From Macrostomum hystrix (lineage: Eukaryota > Platyhelminthes > Macrostomidae), in contig CATNEN010000011.1 in assembly GCA_950097015.1 (NCBI GenBank), positions 806,001 through 870,000 of the forward strand: 64,000 nt of DNA. The letters are read 5' to 3'. Position numbers and translations under genes: made by a program. The notes under the pieces were generated by a model. The model was not told the origin of the DNA. It ran no database searches and worked only from the letters and a program-made list of their open reading frames with translations. The stretch's first letter is position 1. Every line of letters begins with the position of its first letter. This document shows positions 28,678-40,600 of this stretch, piece by piece.

Positions 28678-31600
28678 CTAAAATGAATAATGAGAAAAAG
28701 TAGTTGCATAAAGGTAAAAAGCTTTTAATTATAAAACAATTAATGGAAGAGTGATCTGTGACGAACAAGAAGTCATTACAATACAATTAAAATGGTTTAA
28801 GCAACGCGCAGAGAAAATTTATTTCCACACAAAATAAAGTTTCGATCAGCTTTTAATAACTGCCCATGTTAATCAAGTTCTATTTTTAATTGAATGGATT
28901 TTTATCGTAACTGCAGTGAAAAGTGATATGAAATAATTGGTTCAGCGCGCATTATATACCCTCCACGACTTCTCGCTAGCTCCTAAAATAAGTATTCAAG
29001 TTTTTTTTGTAATTACTTGTACTTTTTGTGAGCCGAGGGTTAGGGTCTTTAAATTCATTGACTAATTGCTAATTTAGCAGACGAAAAAACCTTAAACCTT
29101 AATACTTAATAAGGAATGCACTTATATGTCAGGGATGATTTCGAACGAGAGTAAACTTACCCGAAGATATTAGTATAGTTTCCTTTATACCTCATATTAT
29201 TATAATCAAAACGTGTCTACAAAAGAAGCTCATATAATCAGCTCGCCTTTTAGCTAAAATATAAAATTTAAGACTTTCCTTCGATCTTTTTCACAAAAAA
29301 ATTCTTACTTTTAGTTAAGGCACCCTTTTTGGATCATCAACAAATTGTTATTAGTTTTTGTCTTGCAGTCAGTAAGCTTTTTTATTTAAACACTTTTCTT
29401 ACCTAAAGGGCGACGTTGCTAAATTGAATCCAGATTTCTTTTTTTAATTGAAGACTCGTGAAAGTAACTATTCTTCGATCCTGACCTGGCTCTATACCTG
29501 ACGTATAAAGTATCAATAAAATTTACGATCTAACACTTTGTTTTCTCTTGTTTGCCTTTGCTTACTGAATTAAAGGAAAACATTATGATGCTACTTATAA
29601 GCAGTTAAGGAAAGGCAATTATTTAGGAATCACTAGACATCAAATTATATTTCATGACTAAAGCTTTTGCGCATTTCGCAACCGCCAGGATCGATTATTA
29701 AAACGGTAAGACATTAGAAATTAGACACCGATACGAACACAATATGCGAGTATGTTTATTTATTAACGATAAAGTCACATTAAAAGCGAAAATAAGACTG
29801 ATACAATAGGCAACAGAATATTTCAAAAAATAGTATAACATCATGTTTCGCACAAAATCCTACCCAGACTTGATGGTCCTTCATTAGTTGAATTTTTGGT
29901 ATTAGACTACAAATCTTGATTTTCTAATTTACACAGCCAAAACATTCGCCGTAACTGACGAAGATGTGCGCCTAACTCCGTGCTGCATTGCGAGCTCCAG
30001 AGCTCTGGCGTGCCATTCCTTCTTTTTGGCCAGCCATTCCTTAATAAAGCAAATCACAAAAAGTAAAATATTATTGCAAAACTGAGCGAGGGCGAGAGGG
30101 TTTTTCGAAAGTTAATAAAACTTTATAGGTTAAAGTACCGTGCAGTGTCAATATATTTATTTATATATTTATATTTATATATATATTTCGATCATTATAT
30201 TCGAAGGGCTGCATGAGAGATTACTTATTACCTCAGCATCTTAAATTATAAAGAAGTAGGTTTCAACTATTCTTATGTAAAGTAAAATTCTTATAATGGC
30301 GATAAAGTAGCATAGATTAAATTTTTTAACTTATTTCCTTGTAAACAAAATCTAACTCTGTAGGTCGAATATCTACACAAAGTATCTACACGAATTGCAA
30401 GAGTTTTTATAAAAGTTTGTGCCGCTTTATACGATATAATAAGATTGTGTGAAAGATAACTGTCATAATTTGCTTAACTTAAACTAATAACATTACTATT
30501 TATTAAGATGTGATTTGCAATATCAATGTACTTTGTTCCAATGTACTTTGCAATTTTATGTGAATGCATGGCGTTTCTCCCCTAGTATTTTGTCTATATT
30601 TTAAAGTGACGACTTATCAAATGGAAAATCTATTGTGATTCTTAGTTAAGCAAGACTACAAAAACAAAAGCTCATCGGAAATTCACCTAGCAGTGCTGGC
30701 TTTTACCGTAGAAAAATGTTCTGATAATAAATTCGAAAAGACATGACCAAACCTACCTTGTATTCACGATCTTTCTTATGCATCTCCCGGCGTCTTCGAC
30801 AGGCCTATAAATATATTAGGTATGTTTTTGCATGTATAAAACGCTTCTAACTCTACTTTAAGTAGCGATGCATAAGTTTGGAAAAATAGTTCTGAAAAAG
30901 CGAATAATCAGCAAAGTCGCGTTTCTCACGTCGTAGTAAAGCCAGAATATGAAGATTACATGAGCCAGTACGTACAGGGCGGCGAAGCTGATGAAAACGT
31001 CCTTTTCAATCTTATTGACCATTTCCATTCTGCGAAGATGCTTCGAGCATGGCTCACCGGTTGAGTCTCCCTGGAAAATACAGTCACGGAGTGCAGAACC
31101 ACCGCTGCCGCCACTGGTCACAACCTTGGGATGAATCTGGGAAGTGCCGTTGTGTCTGCCAAGACTTGGCGGCTGGATCATTGTTACCACAGCGTGCCAG
31201 ATGCTTACAATGCAGAGAATGGCCAGAGACATTAAAACGTACTTATCCTGCAATATTTGAGAGTTCGTGCTTGTAGGGAATGAAAATACACCAGTTTTTA
31301 CACATTAATCGTAATCCACTTAGTAGGTGATTAAGTTTATGTAGTGCTCAAGAAAGAGTGTAATTTATGGGGACATGGGAGATTTGGCTATAAGGCACGT
31401 CGATGCATTCGTCTGAGCCAAGAAGCATCAATAAATTAATAATGACTTTTATCCTCCTCGCAGCTTATTCAAGTGTGCCAACCGGCTCCTGTCATGAATC
31501 TCTAATGTCCATGGGTCCGCATGCAGTCGTGCGTGCATTCGCAGTGTCATAGCAACGGAGGGAGGTCCCTTGGATACTTGAACTGCGAAAATTGCAGATT

Positions 31601-34600
31601 TTAATGCGAATTAAAAATCGTTTTTCATATTATTTTATCGTATCCAAGGTCAATCTGCGTTGCTATGTGCCAGAATTTCCGGGCTTTTTATTAATTGCGA
31701 GGCGACAATTTGGCTGTGGCGGGGCGGCGGTCGGGTCCTCGCTCTACGGCAGCAAACTAATCCGCAGCTTTAGCACTTCTCAATTAACAAAAAAGCCCGG
31801 AAAATCGTTAATGAACGAGTTTTTTTATCCTAAATCGTCCATTGGATCGGTAGCTTATTCTCCTCCCTGATCATTAAATTCGTTTATTTATCGGGCATTT
31901 GATAGGCGTTAATCGATACTAACTTTAGTGAGTTAAGTCTGGTCTAGACCAGGGGCTCATGCTTCAAATCTAAATGAGCTACATGTAGAAGTGTCACTCT
32001 ACAATGAGCCTCGGGGCGAGAAGTGGACAGGAGAAAGCCGGCGAGGTCCAGCTAACCGCGCACACACGAATTCCCGCCACGCACCAAATTTTATTCGCGG
32101 CTCTAGCAACGAAAAAAAACTGGCCCGATTAAATTCGCGAACTCAGCAGACTGCAGCCTCACCATGTAGGTCAGGTAGGATATTCTTGGCAGAGACTGGG
32201 CCACCACGTATTTAAAGGTGACGCTCGTTAACACCAAGGTGAAGCTAAGCCTTAGCCTGTGCTCGCATTTGTGCGGCTCAACAGCGAACGTGGCGAATGA
32301 AAGGCCCGAGATCATGAACTGCAATTAGCCGGAGCGGGTGGGGTGGCCAAGCATGAAGAGTTCTCTTCTAAAAAAGTTTCTCACCATGTAAGTTAAGTAG
32401 GAAATCTTCGGCAATGACTGATTGATGACAAACTTGAAGGCCACGGATGTTAGGAACAGAGTGAATGACAGCTGTAGGCGACTCTCGGGCTTGTCAGCGG
32501 CCACAGCGAAGGTGGCAAACGACAGGCCTGTGATGAAGAACTTCAATGGTGGCGCGATGGATTTAGAGCTGCTTGCTTTGCTAAAAGTTCTGCTTTTTAA
32601 CGCCTAAGTCGCACAATTTCGCTAAAATACCTTCGTTCATTAAGTGAAATTTATCCCTTATTATCAACTTTTTTGACACTTACTGAAGGGTCCATTTTCC
32701 TGACACTTCCAATAATACAACCTTGCTGATGCTGACACATTCCTTAACTATAGGGTCTTGTTGATGCTGACACATTCCTTAACTATAGGGTCTTGTTGAT
32801 GCTGACACATTCCTTAACTATAGGGTCCTGTTGATGCTGACACATTCCTTCACTATCGGGTCTTGTTGATGCTGACACCTTCCTTAACTATAGGGTCTTG
32901 TTGATGCTGACACCTTCCTTAACTATAGGTTCTTGTTGATGCTGACACATTCCTTAACTATAGGTTCTTGTTGATGCTGACACATTCCTTAACTATAGGG
33001 TCTTGTTGATGCTGACACATTCCTTAACTATAGGGTCTTGTTGATGCTGACACATTCCTTCACTATCGGGTCTTGTTGATGCTGACACATTCCTTCACTA
33101 TCGGGTCCTGTTGATGCTGACACATTCCTTAACTATAGGTTCTTGCTGATGCTGACACATTCCTTAACTATCGGGTCTTTCGAAACTTAGAAGACTTTTG
33201 TGTTCTAAAACACAAAAAATTGTTTTACATAAAAAAAGTTAGAAGCCTATGAAAAAGTATTCTTAATGACACAAATCTTTCTTTTAATGCCTTGAAAATG
33301 ACGATATAATTCTAAAACTTTTGTAATTCAGCTCTCAACAATTTTATTGCGTTTGCTTGGGTCGGCACAAAAAATTGATTGCTTGTTTAATAAAAAATTC
33401 AGAAATGGTTCATTGTGAAATAAAAGCAAAGGTTTCCTAGCTCTGCTATTCTGGTTTCTAGTCGAAAGGTCACACTCATTTAAGATTGGAAGAGAAATGC
33501 ATTTTAAAGTAAAATATTTGAATAACAAAAGCACGATATTCCCTGGGGATATCTGACTATAGAAAAAATGGCTTTAAGTACTTTTTAGCCATAGCCAGCT
33601 ATGTTAGAGATAAACATGTTTTCCCATTCCATCACACTCGCAGATTCGCCTCAGGGAAATCCCTGAGTGAAACTGAGAATTCCCAAGGAACTGGGCATTC
33701 CTTGGACGGATTTTTTAATCTCACTCGAGACATGTTCGAGATTCTAAAAATTGGAGGTCAGATTCCTAACAGGGTAATTCTAATTAAAAGGTTCCTAAGG
33801 GAGAGATTCCTAAGGGGGAGATTCCTAAGGGGGAGATTCCTAAGCAGGAGATTCCTGATAGGGGATTTCCTGATGGGGAGATTCCTGATAGGGAGATTGC
33901 TGAGGTGCAGATTTCTAACTGGGGAATCCTAATTGAAAGATTCCTAAGGGGGGAGATTTCTCAAGGGGGAGATTCCTAAGGGGGAGATTCCTGATGGGGA
34001 GATTCCTGATGGGGAGATTCCTGAGGCGGAGATTCATAACATGGGAGATTACTAAGTGGGAAGTTTCTCAAGGGGAAGATTTCTAAAGGGCAGATTCCCA
34101 ACGTGAATGTTTCTAATAGGGAGATTTCTAGGGTAGATTCCTAAGTGGAAGATTCTTAAGGGGCTACAAGGAAGATTCCTACGGGAGATTCCTAAGGGGG
34201 AGGTTCATAAGGCAGGGATCGAATGTTGGGAAATTTCTAAAGCGAAAATTCTTCAACATGAACATTCTCACTAATCTAAGGAAGTTGGTTAAAGGAAAAA
34301 CTCCGAAAAAGCGGTTCAAGGGATAAATTATCAAGATTAGATTCTTCTGGAAGAAGTCTTTTGGGATTTTATAGTCTCAGAAAAAAAGACTAGTCGATTG
34401 AATTAGAACTAGCGGGCAATAATTGGCAATTAATCGCTGTATTGACTAATTGATTATTTAGAAATGAGTAAAATGCTTCAGGTAAGAATGTAAAGTATAG
34501 AATAATTCCCAACCTGCTTTTCTACCGTGTGTGGTATGTGGCAACAACAGGAATAAAACCGCATCCCATCTGCTGGCCAAATGCTAAAATTGTTCAATCG

Positions 34601-37600
34601 ATTTATTTAGACAGAGAAGCAAATTCACAATTAATTAGCAGGCTCAGCGGGCCGCAAGTCCCGGGTCAGCACAAACAAAGCAGAGATGGATAAGACCTCT
34701 CTGCTGCTATGCTGTTTTGCACAATGGCCCATAATTCTCTGGGGCCGCTATGCGTAAAGTCAAGCCTGCCTCTCTTCCCCTATTGTTTGATATGCAGCAT
34801 GCAGTCAGAGTCTGCTAATGCCACGCCTGTCTGGGGGAAGGGCATACTAATTCCTAAATAAAACTGGAAATTACCGGTTCTATTAGCTTCAGTTAGCTTC
34901 TACTCAGATCTTCAGTTTTGCTAGACTCTACGCCAGCGGTTTCCGTCTACTCGATGAAAGCGAGAAACTTTTAGAGAAGTTTTCTGTTTATGTTAGACTC
35001 AAATGTTCACCAAGCTGTTAGACTCAAATGTTTACCAAGCTGTTAGACTCGAATGTTCACCAAGCCGTTAGACTCAAATGTTCACCAAGCTGTTAGATAC
35101 AGATGTTCACCTAGCTGTTAGACACAGATGTTCACCTAGCTGTTAGACACAGATGTTCACCTAGCTGTTAGACACAGATGTTCACCTAGCTGTTAGACAC
35201 AGATGTTCACCTAGCTGTTAGACACAGATGTTCACCTAGCTGTTAGACTCAAATGTTCACCTAGCTGTTAGACACAGATCTTCACCTAGCTGTTAGACAC
35301 TTATCTTCACCTAGCTGTTAGACACTTATCTTCACCCAGCTGTTAGATACAGATCTTCACCTAGCTGTTAGACACAGATGTTACGCTGAGATTGGCTGCT
35401 CACCATGATCAAGAAGACATTCCAATAGAAATATCCCGGTCTCCTTGCAGCCCTGCAGCGCACAGCAAGGCAAGGGTGGGACTTCATTGTGCTTGAAAAC
35501 TCCTGAGTCAAGGTGCGCTTCTCAACCTCAATGTGCTCATGAAGCCGCCATTCCTGCTGATCAACGAAGGTCTGAATATTGATTCCGCTCATTTCAGCCT
35601 CGTCTGGAATCAGCTCGATCTCGGTGTCTGGTCGCTCCGATGTGATTGTGATCGTCAGGTCCTGGTTAAGTGTGGTTTGCCATGAGCTCAATAATCGATT
35701 GTCCCATTCTACACATTCCAATGAGTCATTTATCCCATTCTAAACATTCAATGAGTCAATTGTCCCATTCTCAGCCTTCCAACGAGTCAGTTATCTCATT
35801 CTAAACCTTCGATTGGATCAATCATTGAATAGTTTCATGTATCGCATTAATAGCCTACCTGCACATCCAGCGGGAAATCGTTTAGCTCGAGAGTTTCTAA
35901 GAAAACGCCCTTTATACGACGCCGTTCAACAATGTACACGTCTGATGACAATGGATCATGCTGGCCAACAATCCAGGTGGCCTCCTTTGTCTCATTCAGA
36001 ATGTTGTCGATGTAGATGAGCGGGTTCCAGTACTTCTCCAGGTCCACCGTCTTCAGCTCCTGATAAAAGTACATGGCAGTAACTTGATAATTTGTTAAAT
36101 TTGCATAACAGATTACGGAATACAATGCTAGCTATTCTAGCCTCAGTGATGAAGGAATAGAATGGATTGCTAGTCTAGCCTCAATGGATGAAGGAATAGA
36201 ATGGATTGCTAGTCTAGCCTCAATGGATGAAGGAATAGAATGGATTGCTAGTCTAGCCTCAATGGATGAAGGAATAGAATGGATTGCTAGTCTAGCCTCA
36301 ATGGATGAAGGAATAGAATGGATTGCTAGTCTAGCCTCAATGGATGAAGGAATAGAATGGATTGCTAGTCTAGCCTCAATGGATGAAGGAATAGAATGGA
36401 TTGCTAGTCTAGCCTCAATGGATGAAGGAATAGAATGGATTGCTAGTCTAGCCTCAGTGGATGAAGGAATAGAAGGATTGCTAGTCTAGCCTCAATCGAG
36501 AAAGAAATAGAATAGATAGCTAGTCTTGCCTCAGTGGATGAAGGAATAGAATGGATTGCTAGTCTAGTCTGTGTCCCAGACACACGAGTATCGATAAAAA
36601 TCTGTCGAGGTAAAATATGTTTTTAATGCGTGCTCAGTTGAGAAATTTTGATTGATTAATTACTTTTATTTTAAAGGTTTCCAGAATACAGAAAAGTGAC
36701 AGGCTGGTGATAACGCATTCAAGGGAGATATAAAATGGCTATGATATTTATATGGAGCATGAGACATCTGATCTGCTGTTTGGATGAGAAAACTGCTGCT
36801 GCTGCTGCTGCTGCTGCCTGGGAAAATATTACATTAGTTGGCCTTTTTCGTCCAACATAACTAACCTTTGGAGGATTATCACCCTGGATCGATGCATTTC
36901 AAATTAGACGGGGTATTAGGCTAAGATTTTTAGGCTTCACATTTTTATATACGCCGTATAATGCCTCAGCTCAGTTGTAGAGTTTAGGAACTCAATATTG
37001 CTTCTTTAGTTTATTTTAGACAACTAACTATAACTATTTGAAACATAAACAGGATTTATATAAATTTATGAGTTTACATCGTAAGTGAAAATTGATTAAC
37101 TGGGAATTAATGTTAATTAATAGAAATATTCTATTAATTCCCGAGAAAAGTTAAAAGCATTTCTTAGAACTTTTACTTTTTCAAATATTTTCTTTAAGTG
37201 ATCCCAAGTTTTTGAAAGAGATTCCAAGAAGTTATGTACTTGTGATTGTCTGTTCTACAAAAGCCGCTAAGACTTCAAGATTGTCTAATTCTTTGTCGAA
37301 TATGCGATAGAAGGTTCCTAAATAATATGCAAATTGATTCTAAAAAGCGCACGCTAATTATTCGAAACGAATATTAACACTAGTCTGAGACTATTACTAG
37401 ACAGCTTCTATATTATATATAACATACAAGAATACAAACCAACACTTGAGTACGCGCATATTCTTAAATTACTCATAAATATTCCGTAGAAAATAATTTA
37501 TATTAGGAATAAAACCGTAAAAATGAACTATTGTCTCGCACTTCATCAATCGGTGCTTGGATTTTATTTCTGCCTGGAATTCTTCAGGGAATTTATGGGA

Positions 37601-40600
37601 TTTTGTGGATGCATCAATAGATAATTCTTTAGTAGTGGTAAGCTAAGATATATTATATACGTTCGACCAATGGATTGCTGATCCTTCCAAATTTTCTACA
37701 TATGGATCCAAAGTTCAGAAATTCTCAGTTTTTTTCTACATGTTTTATTCATTCATTTTCTCCCTTACCGAACATAGTGGAGAGATGAATTAAAGTAATT
37801 CAATTTACAAAGGCCGGAAATTTTCCGGCTTTAACCAAATTAGATTACAACTCGTAATGGGCCAAAAGCCGGCAAGTTTACACAGTCGCCGAAAGCGGTT
37901 TTTATAACTCTCTGAAATTTACGCGAACCGGTTGTAGCGATCACGTTATGTGACGGAGTGAAGAAGGAGAAAGAATTGAACAGAAAAAAATCCTTTAAAA
38001 CCCGCTGGAAAGTCACGTCTATCGCGCGCGACACTTTCTAATCACTCCCGATGCCAGTATAGGAGTTAAGGGAATATGAATACTTTTCTGGCGACTGCAG
38101 GGATATTCTGGGGACACTTTGGATGGGTAAGGAGGGTGTGGGTGCTTGGAAGATAGATAGATACCTCACGACCATCCTACAAACTCAGCGTAGAACTCTC
38201 ACAATACCCCACCCCATGCACCACGCAGTCTGTTACCGCGCGCGCCAAATTCTCTCCCATTTTCTCCTCGTTCTGCGTCTAGCAATGTATGCATACTAAA
38301 TTCTGAGAAATCCGACTGTGCCATCACGAGGGGGAGAAAGTTTTTGGGACAAGATTTACGCGCACTAACACGCATACTCAATATAATCCTTCTGAAATAA
38401 AACTGCTTGATTTTGTTGAACTGCTCAAATAAAGCATAATACTTGGCTGAAGGTCGCGAGTTCTAATGTCAAAGTGCATCTTTTAGATTCTCTTGGCAAT
38501 ATATATTATAAAATAAACAATTTTAGCATGAAAGTTCACCTGTTATTTACATTTTTTGCTTTATGTAAAGTTTCCTTTGATATTTAATAATGCATTAGCA
38601 ATGTCACTCCCAACAAAAGCACTCTTTGTCCATTTCATTTCCCTGCTACTGGGCTCCAATGGGGAAGAGGAAACTGGGGAAATTTTTGGGATTGGGTCGG
38701 TGTGAGGATACAATATGCGGGGGGGGGACGTTTTTGGCCCGCAATTATCACACCTTGTGCAGTTTTTTTCCACTTCTTTTTTCTTTCTTTTCATTTCCAA
38801 CCCAACTGGGGGCATACGAGAGGCAGAGAATTGTAAATTATGCACTAAATGCTAAGCTGAAGAGTTGCAGCCGGAATACAAACAGAAGAAATCTAGTTCC
38901 CAGGAGCTGACGCCTATTTCCGTGCTCCATATAAAGTGCTAGGCCTGCAGCTTTTGGAACATAGCTTGGGGTGCAGGGAAATGGGATGAATTTAGATGGG
39001 CACTAACTATAGATCTCTCATGTTTTCACCTTTATCGGCTAAATTAACTAGCCTCATAATATGCTGTTAAATACAGCTTACAGACTGCCCTATGATATAG
39101 TCACTCAACTCAGGGACAAATGACAAATGCTGGCATGTTATACCTATAACTGCTCAAATATATTAGCTTTCTAATTGCTAATCTCAACTCAAAATCAATA
39201 ATCAGGATAGGTTATAAATATAATTCATGTAAAATCTAGCCTCACTGGAGAAAGGAGTAGAATGGATTGCTAGTCTAGCCTCACTGGAGAAAGGAATAGA
39301 ATGGATTGCTAGTCTAGCCTCTGTGGATGAAGGAATAGAATGGATTGCTAGTCTAGCCTCTGTGGATGAAGGAATGGAATGGATTGCTAGTCTAGCCTCT
39401 GTGGATGAAGGAATAGAATGGATTGCTAGTCTAGCCGTCTAGCCTCAGTGATGAAGGAATAGAATGGATTGCTAGTCTAGCCTCAGTGATGAAGGAATAG
39501 AATGGATTGCTAGTCTAGCCTCAATGGATGAAGGAATAGAATGGATTGCTAGTCTAGCCTCAGTGATGAAGGAATAGAATGGATTGCTAGTCTAGCCTCA
39601 ATGGATGAAGGAATAGAATGGATTGCTAGTCTAGCCTCAGTGGATGAAGGAATAGAATGGATTGCTAGTCTAGCCTCAGTGGATGAAGGAATAGAATGGA
39701 TTGCTAGTCTAGCCTCTGTGGATGAAGGAATAGAATGGATTGCTAGTCTAGCCTCTGTGGATGAAGGAATAGAATTGATTGCTAGTCTAGCCTCTGTGGA
39801 TGAATGAATAGAATGGATTGCTAGTCTAGCCTCTGTGGATGAAGGAATAGAATGGATTGCTAGTCTAGCCTCTGTGGATGAAGGAGTAGAATGGATTGCT
39901 AGTCTAGCCTCAATGGATGAAGGAGTAGAATGGATTGCTAGTCTAGCCTCATTGGATGAAGGAATAGAATGGATTGCTAGTCTAGCCTCAATGGATGAAG
40001 GAATAGAATGGATTGCTAGTCTAGCCTCACTGGAGAAAGGAATAGAATGGATTGCTAGTCTAGTCTCAGTGGATGAAGGAATAGAATGGATTGCTAGTCT
40101 AGTCTCAGTGGATGAAGGAATAGAATGGATTGCTAGTCTAGCCTCTGTGGATGAAGGAATAGAATGGATTGCTAGTCTAGCCTCAGTGGATGAAGGAATA
40201 GAATGGATTGCTAGTCTAGTCTCAGTGGAGAAAGGAATAGAATGGATTGCTAGTCTAGCCTCACTGGAGAAAGGAATAGAATGGATTGCTAGTCTAGTCT
40301 CAGTGGATGAAGGAATAGAATGGATTGCTAGTCTAGTCTCAGTGGATGAAGGAATAGAATGGATTGCTAGTCTAGCCTCAGTGGATGAAGGAATAGAATG
40401 GATTGCTAGTCTAGCCTCAGTGGATGAAGGAATAGAATGGATTGCTAGTCTAGCCTCAGTGGATGAAGGAATAGAATGGATTGCTAGTCTAGCCTCAGTG
40501 GATGAAGGAATAGAATGGATTGCTAGTCTAGCCTCAGTGGATGAAGGAATAGAATGGATTGCTAGTCTAGTCTCAGTGGAGAAAGGAATAGAATGGATTG

